This document shows, piece after piece, positions 34,450 through 43,242 of a stretch of 64,000 nt of DNA. Where the stretch lies: assembly GCA_002372545.1 (NCBI GenBank), contig DFHD01000004.1, positions 28,123 through 92,122 of the forward strand, given 5' to 3'. The stretch's first letter is position 1. The number at the start of each line of letters is the position of its first letter. This DNA is from Lachnospiraceae bacterium UBA3732. GTDB taxonomy: Bacteria > Bacillota > Clostridia > Lachnospirales > Lachnospiraceae. A program made the translations under genes and the position numbers. The notes under the pieces were generated by a model. That model saw nothing but the letters and a program-made list of their open reading frames with translations. It did no database searches and was not told the origin of the DNA.

Positions 34450-35421
34450 ATGCGGGGATTGGGAATCGGAATCTGTGACAGAGACAGAGAATATGCATAT
34501 GGCGTAATGCAGTACATGAACAGAAGACGTGACTTGATGGTGCAGTGCTGTGCATTTACCGGAATGGAGGCAGTCCGGGCGGCCATCCGGGAAAAGCATC
34601 TGGATCTGATCCTGACCGGAGATTTATCTCAGACAGAGGCCTGCGAGGAAGGCTATTTTTTGGACCGGGTGCCGTGCCTCTTTCTCTCACCCCTGCCGGA
34701 GCCGGGAAGGGGGGCTGTTTTTAAATATCAGTCCCTTCCCGCTCTGGTTCATGAGGTAATGCGCTTCCTTTTGAAGGATCCGTATCCTGACGACCGGGAA
34801 TGCCGGTTTGCAGTAGTTTTTTCACCGGTCGGGAGGTGCGGAAAGACCCGGTTTGCCAAAGCGTACGCGACCGCAGCAGGGGGACTTTATGTCGGGATGG
34901 AGGATTTTTCCGGCGGGAGCGGGACGGAGCTTCTATATCTGCTGAAAAACGGAATGACCGGCCCGGAGCGTCTGGGCGAACTGATCCGGAAAGAGGAGGG
35001 CTACAGTGCCCTTCTCAGCTCAGGGGTTCAGTTTGATATCCGCTGTCTCAGCCGGGAGGACATTGAACATCTGAATGAACAGCTGAGAGAGATCGGAAGC
35101 TATGGCCGGGTGGTGTATGATCTGGGAGCGGCGGCGCCGGAAATGCCGGCGATCCTTTCTCTGTTCGATGTGATCTACATGCCGGTACTGGAGGATCCGG
35201 TATCCATGGCGAAGAAGGAGCAGTTTTGCCGTGTTCTCCGGGATATGGGACTTACGGACGTGCTGCTGAAGCTTCGGGAGCTTCGTCTTCCGGATTCGGA
35301 TGAGCATGGGGAGGAAATGAAAAGAGCAGCGAAGGAAGCGCTTGAGGAGGAAGCCGGGTTTGGAGGACAGGAAGGAAAAATGGAAGAAGATCTGTCTCGA
35401 CCGGCTGGATCTTTCGGGTGA
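34450..35421 (+). CDS. tadZ: TadZ/CpaE-like P-loop protein
   Basis: This 323-residue protein resembles TadZ/CpaE, which marks the cell pole or assembly site for Flp pilus machinery. The N-terminal 110 residues form an atypical receiver-like domain (GIGICDRDREYAYGVMQYMN, LILTGD) without the usual acidic pocket. The C-terminal part is a MinD-like ATPase with a deviant P-loop VFSPVGRCGKTRFAKA (about 122-137) and VVYDLGAAAPEM in place of the Walker B. The last 40 residues are acidic and disordered. It opens the tad cluster; tadA begins inside its 3' end. The ATG at 34450 follows AGGAGATAGGAG. Confidence 0.8.
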   Translation: MRGLGIGICDRDREYAYGVMQYMNRRRDLMVQCCAFTGMEAVRAAIREKHLDLILTGDLSQTEACEEGYFLDRVPCLFLSPLPEPGRGAVFKYQSLPALVHEVMRFLLKDPYPDDRECRFAVVFSPVGRCGKTRFAKAYATAAGGLYVGMEDFSGGSGTELLYLLKNGMTGPERLGELIRKEEGYSALLSSGVQFDIRCLSREDIEHLNEQLREIGSYGRVVYDLGAAAPEMPAILSLFDVIYMPVLEDPVSMAKKEQFCRVLRDMGLTDVLLKLRELRLPDSDEHGEEMKRAAKEALEEEAGFGGQEGKMEEDLSRPAGSFG

Positions 35422-36640
35422 GATCCGGGATGCGGATGTACAGAGGGAAATTGACCGGTGCATTCTGGAGGATTCGCAGGATGTTTATATTCCGCTCCGG
35501 GAAAAATGCCGGATAAGGACGGAGCTCTTTCATGCGATCCGCCGGTACGGGCTGGTATCTGAGCTCCTGGAGGATGAGGAAGTAACGGAAGTCATGATCA
35601 ACGGGCCGGACCACATCTTTGTGGAGAAGGGCGGCCGGATCAGCCGGGTAGACCGCCGCTTTGAAAGTGGAGAAAGGCTCATGACAGTGATCCAGCAGAT
35701 TGTATCCGGCGCAAACCGTGCGGTGAATGCTGCAAATCCCATTGTGGACGCCATTCTTCCGGATGGAAGCCGCGTAAATGTAGTTTTGGAAGGGGTATCA
35801 TGTGACGGCTCGGCCGTGACCATCCGGAAGTTTTCGGAAAAAGGTGTGACCATGAAGCATCTGATCGAATGGGGTTCGATCGATCCGGCGCCCGCAGCCC
35901 TCCTGGAAAAGCTTGTGGCTGCCGGATACAACATCTTTGTTTCGGGTGGAACGGGTGCGGGGAAAACCACCTTTCTCAACGCTCTGGCCGGCTTTATTCC
36001 GGAGGATGAGCGGGTGATCACCATTGAGGATTCTGCGGAGCTGAGACTGCGGAGTGTGCATGACCTGGTGCGTCTGGAGGCCCGGAATGCAAACGTGGAA
36101 GGGAAAAACCAGATCACCATCAGAGACCTGATCCGCACCAGCCTCCGGATGAGGCCGGACCGGATCATTGTGGGCGAGGTCCGGGACGCGGCTGCGCTGG
36201 ATATGCTGACAGCCATGAATACGGGACATGACGGCAGCCTTTCCACGGGCCATGCCAACTCGGTGAAGGATATGCTTCTCCGGTTGGAAACCATGGTGCT
36301 TATGGCGGAATCGGGCCTTCCGCTCAGGGCTATCCGGCAGCAGATCGCTTCTGCACTTGACCTGATCGTACACCTCGGCCGGCTCAGGGACAGGTCGAGA
36401 AGGGTGCTTGAAATCAGCGAGATTGACGGAATGGAAGGAGAGGAGATCGGAGTGAGGACATTATACAGATTTGAGGAAACAGGAGAGGAAAACGGAAGGG
36501 TACTGGGGGAGATGCGGAAGTTCAGGGACCTTCGGAATGTGGAGAAGCTGGGCCGTGCCGGACTTCTAAGGGTCGTCAGGGAGGAGGGGCTTTTTAACGA
36601 GAAGCTGCAGCCAGGAAGTATAGGGGAGCAGGTGGTGTGA
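35360..36640 (+). CDS. tadA: Type II/IV secretion ATPase TadA (CpaF)
   Basis: This 426-residue hexameric ATPase powers Flp pilus assembly. The N-terminal domain has LEDEEVTEVMINGPDHIFVE; the ATPase has Walker A FVSGGTGAGKTTFLNAL, the Asp box ITIEDSAEL, Walker B RMRPDRIIVGEVRDAAALDML and the His box TGHDGSLSTGHANS, all as in CpaF. I favour a TTG start at 35360 because GAGGAGG (35344-35350) is nine bases upstream; a TTG at 35342 in the same frame is possible. The start overlaps tadZ by 62 bp, and the stop overlaps the tadB start (GTGA), so translation is coupled throughout. Confidence 0.93.
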   Translation: MEDRKEKWKKICLDRLDLSGEIRDADVQREIDRCILEDSQDVYIPLREKCRIRTELFHAIRRYGLVSELLEDEEVTEVMINGPDHIFVEKGGRISRVDRRFESGERLMTVIQQIVSGANRAVNAANPIVDAILPDGSRVNVVLEGVSCDGSAVTIRKFSEKGVTMKHLIEWGSIDPAPAALLEKLVAAGYNIFVSGGTGAGKTTFLNALAGFIPEDERVITIEDSAELRLRSVHDLVRLEARNANVEGKNQITIRDLIRTSLRMRPDRIIVGEVRDAAALDMLTAMNTGHDGSLSTGHANSVKDMLLRLETMVLMAESGLPLRAIRQQIASALDLIVHLGRLRDRSRRVLEISEIDGMEGEEIGVRTLYRFEETGEENGRVLGEMRKFRDLRNVEKLGRAGLLRVVREEGLFNEKLQPGSIGEQVV

Positions 36641-37338
36641 AACCGGCCGTTATTGGCATCCTGATCGGCTGCGCTGCTGCTTTCCTTTTCTACCGGGGTC
36701 TCCCGGGTCTGATTCCCGGAGCACTGACAGCTGTGTACGTGTTCTGCTCCGGAAGAAAAAGGCAGAAGGAAAAGAAGAGGATGGAAAGGCTGGAAGACTT
36801 CCGGAATCTGATTACGGCTCTTTCCGGAGCGCTGGCTGGGGGCGGGAGCCTCAGCCATGCCTTTCGCGAGGCGGAGCGAGACCTGGGCTTTCTCTATGAA
36901 CCCAGGGCGGAAATCCGGCAGGTTCTTTCGGCAATTGAAAAAAGACAGACCCTCGGGGAAACCTTTTCCGAAGCCTTCCGGGAATATGCAGAAAAAAGCG
37001 GCCTATCGGAAATCCGGGATTTTGCGGAAATGCTGGAGCTTGCGGAGGAAACGGGAGGCGATGTGATCCGTATCATCCGCGGAACGGTGGAAAAGATCGT
37101 GACAAAGATCGAGCTAAGGCTGGAAGTGGAAAGGATGGTGGCAGCGAAACGTCTTGAGCAGAAGGTGATGACGATGATGCCTGCCGGAATCCTTTTCTTC
37201 CTGATGATGACCATGCCCGATTTTACCGCGGCTCTCTACAACACGCCGGGCGGCAGGATCATTATGTCAGCCGCACTCATACTCAATATTCTGGCGGACT
37301 TCTGGGGTGAGCATATTGTGGAGCAGGCTGCAGATTAG
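36637..37338 (+). CDS. tadB: TadB-like pilus platform protein
   Basis: This 233-residue membrane protein is a short TadB, one of the two inner-membrane platform subunits of the Flp pilus machine. It has two N-terminal helices (VIGILIGCAAAFLFYRGL, IPGALTAVYVFC), a cytoplasmic type II secretion F domain (EDFRNLITALSGALAGGGSL, ELAEETGGDVIRII) and two C-terminal helices (MPAGILFFLMMTM, IIMSAALILNILADFW). It begins with GTG overlapping the tadA stop by 4 bp. It is shorter than proteobacterial TadB (about 300) but full for the Gram-positive form. Confidence 0.85.
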   Translation: MKPAVIGILIGCAAAFLFYRGLPGLIPGALTAVYVFCSGRKRQKEKKRMERLEDFRNLITALSGALAGGGSLSHAFREAERDLGFLYEPRAEIRQVLSAIEKRQTLGETFSEAFREYAEKSGLSEIRDFAEMLELAEETGGDVIRIIRGTVEKIVTKIELRLEVERMVAAKRLEQKVMTMMPAGILFFLMMTMPDFTAALYNTPGGRIIMSAALILNILADFWGEHIVEQAAD

Positions 37339-37429
37339 GGCTTTCGTGGAAGAACTGGCCGGAAGGAGGGATGCAGGGGAATGCAAGTGCAGTTCTTTGC
37401 AGAAGAATACTGGGAAGTACTAGGGAAAG

Positions 37430-38836
37430 ATGAGCCGGGATACAGGAAGAAGTATGTACGAAAGAAATAATCCGAAAAAACAGAAGAATGCGCAGAGTAG
37501 AAGATTTAAAAGCAAGGGGCGCGGAAAATATAAGAATAAGCCTTCGGGAAAGATAACGGAGGCGTTGGTGCATCATGTTCCGGTAAAATGGCGGATGGCT
37601 CTGGCGGGATTGATCCGGAAGGGAAGGCCGCTCAATATTTCGCAGCTCATGGGTGAAACAGAAGAGGAGCTTCGGAGGCTGATCAGTCTGGGGACGAAGC
37701 TTCTCACTCTCGCCATTCTCCTCCTGATGGGAGGCATATTCCTTTCCGACGGAAGCCGGAGAGAAAGCAGGGAAATCAGCCGGTCTTCTGACGGTGAAAC
37801 CCTGCGGATCCCTCTGGTTCTCCGGGAGGGAGAGGAAAAACATCGAATGATTCTGGAAATCGGGCCGGAGGAGTATACGGATGAAGAGCTGTTTGCACTG
37901 GCAGAGAGGGAATTCGCCAAACTGGAGGAAAGGATGCGGGGGGAGAATCCCGGGCTTCGGGAAATCAGCACAGATCTTACGCTCCCGCTGAAAACGGAGG
38001 AGGGAAAGCTTGAAATCTCCTGGCAGTCCTCCGATCCGGAAATTCTGAACAGGAAGGGAGAGGTCAGCCGGGATGCACTGACAGAGCCTCGGATCGTCAT
38101 CCTAACAGCCTCCGTAAATGCCGGGGAACGGCAGGTGAAAAAGGAATTCTCCTGCAGAGTGCTTCCTCGGGAAAGAGCCTTCTGGGAAAAGGCAAAGGAC
38201 GATCTCAGACAAATGGAGGAGGCAGGACGGACAGAGCCGGCTTTTACTCTTCCGGAATCGGTGAACGGCATATCGGTGGAAAGAGAAGAAAAAAGAGAGC
38301 CGGACAGGTTGGCAGTGTCTGTGCTTGTGATTTTCAGTATTGTGGTGCTTCCGGTTGCTTTTCGTATCCTTGCCATCAGGCGGGAGGGAGAAAGGCGAAG
38401 GGATGAAATGAAGGATGGTTATTTCCGGTTTGTTAACCAGCTGTCTCTATATCTGGGAGCCGGGTTACCGGTGACGGAATCGCTGAGAAGGTTTTCCGTT
38501 TCATGCAGGGAAAAGAGTCTGAGAGAAGAAACGGTTTTTACGCTGAACCGTATACGCTCCGGCTGGTCTGAGCCGGAGGCGCTGACTGAGCTCGGCAGAA
38601 ATATCGGACTCCCGGAATACCGGAAGGTACTGGCTCTGGTCAGTCAGAATCTGTATCACGGATCCCATCAGCTTCTTATGCTCCTCAGCGAAGAAGAGCA
38701 GGAGGCCGTAAATATAAAAAAGGAGCGCACGAGGAAAAAGGGAGAAGAGGCATCCGAAAAGCTGCTTTTGCCAACGGGATTACTTCTCCTGACAGTGATC
38801 GGTATCGTGGTGTACCCGGCTCTGGTGGGCATGTAA
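37430..38836 (+). CDS. tadC: TadC-like platform protein with extracytoplasmic Ig-like insert
   Basis: This 468-residue protein is the second platform subunit. After a very basic N-terminus, a first helix (LISLGTKLLTLAILLLMGGI, about 85-104) leads into about 190 extracytoplasmic residues. Part of these (STDLTLPLKTEEGKLEISW, SSDPEILNRKGEVS, VILTASVNAG) looks like an atrophied bacterial Ig domain. A second helix (LAVSVLVIFSIVVLPVAF, about 297-314) is followed by the F domain (FVNQLSLYLGAGLPVTESLR) and a last helix ending LVGM. Ordinary TadC (about 300 residues) lacks the outer domain. Which upstream ATG is used is uncertain; 37457 is also possible. The Flp pilin gene follows. Confidence 0.82.
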   Translation: MSRDTGRSMYERNNPKKQKNAQSRRFKSKGRGKYKNKPSGKITEALVHHVPVKWRMALAGLIRKGRPLNISQLMGETEEELRRLISLGTKLLTLAILLLMGGIFLSDGSRRESREISRSSDGETLRIPLVLREGEEKHRMILEIGPEEYTDEELFALAEREFAKLEERMRGENPGLREISTDLTLPLKTEEGKLEISWQSSDPEILNRKGEVSRDALTEPRIVILTASVNAGERQVKKEFSCRVLPRERAFWEKAKDDLRQMEEAGRTEPAFTLPESVNGISVEREEKREPDRLAVSVLVIFSIVVLPVAFRILAIRREGERRRDEMKDGYFRFVNQLSLYLGAGLPVTESLRRFSVSCREKSLREETVFTLNRIRSGWSEPEALTELGRNIGLPEYRKVLALVSQNLYHGSHQLLMLLSEEEQEAVNIKKERTRKKGEEASEKLLLPTGLLLLTVIGIVVYPALVGM

Positions 38837-38878
38837 CGCGAAAAGACATGCCTCCCGGTGCCGGAGAAAGGAGAGCGT

Positions 38879-39085
38879 ATGGAAGAGAAAAAAGAAATGT
38901 GTCCGATGAAAAAAAAGAGAAGCTTCTGTGGGAAGCGGGATGACAGCGGAGTTGCAGTGATCGAGATCATCCTGATCCTGGTTGTGCTCATCGCGCTTGT
39001 GGTGATCTTTAAGGAGCAGGCGCTGAACCTGGTACAGAAAATCTGGAATTCCGTAACCGGAGGAGCCGGAAAGGTGACGAATTGA
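38879..39085 (+). CDS. flp: Flp-type pilin precursor
   Basis: This 68-residue prepilin has a basic leader ending KRDDSG, then VAVIEIILILVVLIALVVIF. Cleavage after the Gly would leave Val1 and the conserved Glu5 of class IV pilins, with one hydrophobic helix and a short C-terminal tail (NSVTGGAGKVTN). The Tyr usually following Glu5 in Flp pilins is Ile here. I chose the ATG at 38879 because AAAGGAG is correctly spaced; a start at 38858 would overlap it. It lies between tadC and the DUF5702 gene, as expected for the major pilin of the locus. Confidence 0.85.
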   Translation: MEEKKEMCPMKKKRSFCGKRDDSGVAVIEIILILVVLIALVVIFKEQALNLVQKIWNSVTGGAGKVTN

Positions 39086-39106
39086 GATGGGAGGTGACCG
39101 TGTGCG

Positions 39107-40630
39107 ATGAACAGGGGAAATAAGGGATATGCAGCAATCTTTCTTCTGCTGATCGTATCGGTACTTCTTCTCGTATTTTCCTGGCTTGTGCGGGCGCTGG
39201 AACAGCGGGAGGAGGAGGCTGAGGCTGCCGGATGTCTGGCTACGGCCGTGTCCGGCGTAAAGGCGGAATACAACCGGTATATTTTTGACCGTTATCACAT
39301 CCTCCTGCTGGATACCGGCTTTGGCGGCCGGGGGAGGGGTGAGATTGAAAATCTGATCCGGATAAGTATGGAGGAAAACAGCAATTTTGATATAGGCGAG
39401 GTTGCCCTCACAGAGGTCCGGTATCTGGGAGAAGATAGCTGTGCGGAGCTGAAAAGGCAGATCGGTGAAGCGGTTATATATCTGGGCTTGGAATCGGCAG
39501 CGGACGAACTGAAAGGGAAAACGCAGGGAAAGGATACGCCGGTTTCCGAGGCAGAGATGGATCGGCTGGAAGCAGAAACCAGCGGCGAGGATACAGATGT
39601 TACAGATGATGGGGGAACGGGTCAGAATCCCGGGAATAGTTATGCGGGCTATGAGAATGAGCAAAGAGATGCTTCCGGAGAAAACCCCGCAGCCGGAACG
39701 CCGGGCTCTGTCGGAAAGGCAGAGGGAAAAGGAAAAAAGAAGGATCCGAGAAAAGCCATACGGAAGATTACACCGGCCGGACTCGCATTTCTTCTGCTTC
39801 CGGAAAATGCACATTTCAGTGAGGCTGAGGTTCCTTTTGCCGAGGTTCCCTCGAAGGGGATTGTCATTGACGACGGTCTGCAGGTGGACAGCAGCTTTAA
39901 GAAGTTCTCCGGTTTAAGGAAATCGGTGACGTCGGGAAACGGTTGGAGCCGCGCACTGGTGGATAATGCGGCAACGCTCGTATATGCGGGCAAGGTGTTT
40001 CGGTGCCTGACCGATCCGGCGGATGAAGGAGAGCAGTCTGTCCTTAACCTGGAGATGGAGTATCTGGTCTGCGGCTGCAGGTCAGATGCGGAAAATTATA
40101 AGAAAACTGTCCGGAAGCTGATTGCCCTCAGAACAGGCGTGAACTTTGCCTGTCTCCTGACGGATCAGGTCAGGATGGCTGAGGTGAAGGGCATCGCCAT
40201 GTCCGTTACGGTGCTGACTCCCTATCTGTATCCCCTGGTGAAATATCTGATCGCCGGATGCTGGGCTTACGGGGAAAGTGCGGCGGATGTTTACCTTCTT
40301 CTCAGAGGAAAGAAGCTGAATCTCGTTAAAACCCATGCCACATGGAGAACGGATATCAGTAAGCTCCTCAGGTTTTCTTCGCTGGAGAATGAAGAGGGGG
40401 ATGCCGGGGGGCTGACCTACAGGGAATACCTGATGATCCTGATGGCCTTTCATACAGATCAGCTTTGCCTGCGCATGCTGGATATCATGCAGATCAATGC
40501 ATGTCAGGAGGATGTTCCGGGCGGCGACCCGACCATGAGGATGAGGAATGCGGTAACTGCTTTCGGTGTGGATGCCGAAATCAGGCTTTCGGATGAAACG
40601 GTATATCTTCACGAGGAGGGCGGCTACTGA
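39107..40630 (+). CDS. DUF5702 family protein of the tad locus (TadG-like)
   Basis: This 507-residue protein matches DUF5702, found in Lachnospiraceae tad loci. One N-terminal membrane helix (GYAAIFLLLIVSVLLLVFSW, about 7-26) anchors a large extracytoplasmic part, so it plays the part of a TadG-like minor pseudopilin or assembly factor, though that is inference. Conserved-looking stretches include VKAEYNRYIFDRYHILLLD near the N-terminus and YREYLMILMAFHTDQLCLRMLDIMQ near the C-terminus. A low-complexity acidic and Lys-rich spacer spans about 145-215. The prepilin-like GYAAIF lacks a Glu at +5. It sits 21 bp after the flp stop. Confidence 0.82.
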   Translation: MNRGNKGYAAIFLLLIVSVLLLVFSWLVRALEQREEEAEAAGCLATAVSGVKAEYNRYIFDRYHILLLDTGFGGRGRGEIENLIRISMEENSNFDIGEVALTEVRYLGEDSCAELKRQIGEAVIYLGLESAADELKGKTQGKDTPVSEAEMDRLEAETSGEDTDVTDDGGTGQNPGNSYAGYENEQRDASGENPAAGTPGSVGKAEGKGKKKDPRKAIRKITPAGLAFLLLPENAHFSEAEVPFAEVPSKGIVIDDGLQVDSSFKKFSGLRKSVTSGNGWSRALVDNAATLVYAGKVFRCLTDPADEGEQSVLNLEMEYLVCGCRSDAENYKKTVRKLIALRTGVNFACLLTDQVRMAEVKGIAMSVTVLTPYLYPLVKYLIAGCWAYGESAADVYLLLRGKKLNLVKTHATWRTDISKLLRFSSLENEEGDAGGLTYREYLMILMAFHTDQLCLRMLDIMQINACQEDVPGGDPTMRMRNAVTAFGVDAEIRLSDETVYLHEEGGY

Positions 40631-40670
40631 CCGGCCTGAGGCAGGCGAATGGAAGGCGTGAGGAAATGAT

Positions 40671-41489
40671 ATGTGGATAAAAATGGTTTCAGTCGTACAG
40701 ATCATAACAAAAGTCCTCTCCGGGGCGGAAGCGAATAGAGACCATTTTTTGCAGGAACGCCGGAAGGACCGGGGCGCTGTAACGTTGGAAGCCGCACTGG
40801 CCCTGCCGGTTTTTCTGTTCCTTATGACATTTTTTGTCCTTTTGCTGGAGGTGCGGGCAGCGGAATCGGACGCCCGGAAAGCTCTCCGGGAAACAGCAGA
40901 ATATATGGCGGAATATATGTATCTTGCTGACCTGTCCCCGGAAATGGCAGGAGTCTCTCCGGCTATGTGCCTTGCCCGGTACTATGCTTATCTGGATGAG
41001 CCGGACAGGACGAACAGCTACATTCCTGTTGTTTCTTTTATGGGCTCCCGCCTTCCGGACAGCGATGGCTATGTGGTCCTGGAGGCGGAGCTTCTGATCC
41101 GGGTGGAGCTTCCCTTTTTCGGCAGTTATCAGAGAACCGAGAAGGTAAAAATAAGGCAGAAGGGTTACACCGGCAGGTCGCCTGAGGATAACCGGAGCGT
41201 TCCCTCGGATGCGGAATATGTATACGTGGCGGAGAACGGGGTGGTTTACCATACGGACAGAAACTGCACCTATATTTCGCTGCATCCTTCTGTAAGCAGC
41301 CTGCCGGCAGCGCAGAAGGAAGGATATGCGGCATGCAGATATTGCGGGGCGAACGCTTCGGGAACTGTTTTTATCACGGCTGAAGGGGAGGCATACCACT
41401 CCTCCCCCTATTGTTCGCGCCTGAAAAGAACAGTGTACCGGAGAAAAAAATCGGAGGTAGACCTTCCTCCATGTTCCAAGTGCAGATAG
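40671..41489 (+). CDS. TadE-like pseudopilin with duplicated Cys-rich C-terminal module
   Basis: This 272-residue protein begins like a TadE pseudopilin: RRKDRG, then AVTLEAALALPVFLFLMTFF with Glu at +5 of the mature form. After a body of about 150 residues, the C-terminus has two related modules. The first is VYVAENGVVYHTDRNCTYIS with CRYCG; the second is VFITAEGEAYHSSPYCSRLK with a final CSKC. Each has YH, a Cys, and a CxxC, the layout of a small metal-binding or Ada-like motif. Such modules are not part of ordinary TadE. The start ATG at 40671 follows TGAGGAAATGAT; other starts are possible. Confidence 0.82.
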   Translation: MWIKMVSVVQIITKVLSGAEANRDHFLQERRKDRGAVTLEAALALPVFLFLMTFFVLLLEVRAAESDARKALRETAEYMAEYMYLADLSPEMAGVSPAMCLARYYAYLDEPDRTNSYIPVVSFMGSRLPDSDGYVVLEAELLIRVELPFFGSYQRTEKVKIRQKGYTGRSPEDNRSVPSDAEYVYVAENGVVYHTDRNCTYISLHPSVSSLPAAQKEGYAACRYCGANASGTVFITAEGEAYHSSPYCSRLKRTVYRRKKSEVDLPPCSKCR

Positions 41490-41560
41490 GGGGAATTGTC
41501 GGCAATCGGAGCTTTTTCCGTTCGGGAATTCCAAGCCCCTGGTGCAGATAGGGGTCATTT

Positions 41561-42016
41561 ATGGAAAAAAGGAGTTCGAGAGTGGGTGAGAGGGAAGTGC
41601 GAGAGAATCGGCCGGGAAGAAGGAATAACAGAGGATTCATGACAATCGAGGCTTGTGTGATCGTCCCGGTACTTGTTTCCGCCAGTTTTTTTATCCTCCT
41701 TATTCTGCTGCAGTTTTTCAGGAGGAATGCCATACAGCAGGCGGCACTGCAGCAGATTTATCTGATCACCCTCAGGGCTGAAGAGGAAAAATCATCCGGG
41801 GAGCAGATTGCTGAGCGGCTATCGGCGGATGGTGCGTTTGCTGATGAACTTCCCGGGGAAAGCGGCCTTAAAGCAGAGGATGAGGCACTGAGAGTTAAGG
41901 TCACTGGCGAGTTGGAACTGATTTCAGAGGATACGGTCATGGTGACGAGAGAGGTGCGTTGCTGCACCGGCAGACTGAGGAGATGGCAGCTATATGGTGA
42001 TATTACAGAAAGATAG
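41561..42016 (+). CDS. tadE: TadE-like pseudopilin
   Basis: This 151-residue protein has the TadE hallmark: a basic N-terminus (GRRNNRG), then FMTIEACVIVPVLVSASFFI with Glu at +5 after the predicted prepilin-peptidase site, and one long hydrophobic helix. The rest (about 65-151) is a short extracytoplasmic domain rich in charged residues with VRCCTGR near the end. It is the second TadE-like gene in the locus. Its 3' end overlaps the FHA gene by 23 bp, indicating translational coupling. Confidence 0.8.
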   Translation: MEKRSSRVGEREVRENRPGRRNNRGFMTIEACVIVPVLVSASFFILLILLQFFRRNAIQQAALQQIYLITLRAEEEKSSGEQIAERLSADGAFADELPGESGLKAEDEALRVKVTGELELISEDTVMVTREVRCCTGRLRRWQLYGDITER

Positions 42017-43121
42017 GGGCGGAATCCGGGGGCTGGAAATTTCAGATCTGCCTGAGACAGCAGAATATCTTCCCTTTATGCTGGCCTACTGCCGGCTGCC
42101 TTTTCTGCCGGAGCGGGAAATCGGAGAGATGGATAATGAGCTCCATATCTTTTATCACCTGAACGGGCTTCTTCCGATCAGAGATGTCTGGGAGGGGAAA
42201 AATCCGGATATGCGTAAGTGGGATCAGCTTTTTTTCGCCCTGCGTTCGGCGGTGGAACAGCTCGCCGGGTATATGCTTCTTCCGGAACATCTGCTCCTTC
42301 ATCCGGCATATGTGTTTACCTCTGCTCAGGGGAATTATTATTTTCTGTATGTTCCCGGGCTGGAGGGGAGTTTTGAGGAACATTTAAGAGAGTTTTGCCA
42401 GCAGCTTCTCCGGCTTTTCAGGAGCGGAGACAGGATAGCGCTCAGGAACCTGTTTCAGCATGCTTCTCCGCTTCTCCGGGAACCCGGGCGCTTTATGGAA
42501 ATGGATTTTTCGGGAAAGTCTGCGGAAGAGCATGAGAATGTAGTTGAGGAAAATGGTCCCCTTCTCCTTCCCGGTCCTGTGAACAGTGAATACGCCCGGA
42601 GAGAGGGTGGAAGGCTGTTCCGCAGAAGAAAGAAAAATGCATCGGAAAAACGTAAGCTGTTTTTCTCCGGGAGGGAGAGGCTGCGGAATATAATGCTGGA
42701 TTCAGCGGCGGGGGATGACCGGCAGGATGAAAAACAGGAAGTGCTTCCTGCCGGCCCGGAGTATCGGCTGCCGAAGGAGGATGGGTTGACCGTCGGGACG
42801 GGAATACTGACTTCAGCTCCCCGGCGGACGGTAACTCGTCTGGTGCCGGCTGACACCGGCTGGGTACAGGAAATCCGGATCGGTGAAGGAACAGGTACTC
42901 TGGGAAGACAGAAAGACTGCTGCAGGTATGTTCTTCAGGCACCGGGAGTAAGCCGGGAACACGCCGAGCTGAGAAGGGAGGGAAGAGGAGTATGGATCAT
43001 GGATATGGGCTCTACCAACGGAACCTTTATCAATGCGAAAAGGCTGATCGAAGGAAGGGAGGTGCCGCTCCATCCGGGTGACGAGGTCTGCTTTGCCAAT
43101 ATCATGTTCACCTGTGAATAA
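41994..43121 (+). CDS. FHA-domain protein of the tad locus (DUF6382-like)
   Basis: This 375-residue cytoplasmic protein has an N-terminal region like DUF6382 (FMLAYCRLPFLPEREIGE, IFYHLNGLLPIRDVW) and a C-terminal FHA domain (about 285-375) with GTGTLGRQKDCCRYVL, GVSREHAELRREG and MGSTNGTFINAKRL. FHA domains bind phosphothreonine, and the key Arg, Ser-Arg-x-His and Asn residues are present. A basic, disordered linker lies between. This pairing is seen at Lachnospiraceae tad loci and suggests Ser/Thr kinase control of pilus assembly, but no such kinase is in the window. The ATG at 41994 follows GAGGAGATGG inside the tadE gene. Confidence 0.83.
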   Translation: MVILQKDRGGIRGLEISDLPETAEYLPFMLAYCRLPFLPEREIGEMDNELHIFYHLNGLLPIRDVWEGKNPDMRKWDQLFFALRSAVEQLAGYMLLPEHLLLHPAYVFTSAQGNYYFLYVPGLEGSFEEHLREFCQQLLRLFRSGDRIALRNLFQHASPLLREPGRFMEMDFSGKSAEEHENVVEENGPLLLPGPVNSEYARREGGRLFRRRKKNASEKRKLFFSGRERLRNIMLDSAAGDDRQDEKQEVLPAGPEYRLPKEDGLTVGTGILTSAPRRTVTRLVPADTGWVQEIRIGEGTGTLGRQKDCCRYVLQAPGVSREHAELRREGRGVWIMDMGSTNGTFINAKRLIEGREVPLHPGDEVCFANIMFTCE

Positions 43122-43242
43122 GAATCCTGTAAGGAACAGGAAGGATACAGGACGGAAGACCGCGTTGGAGACCTGCGCGAAAAGAACGGGCAGCGGAAAA
43201 ATGGGATAATTGAAATAAAGAGAGGAAAGGGGAACTGACAGA

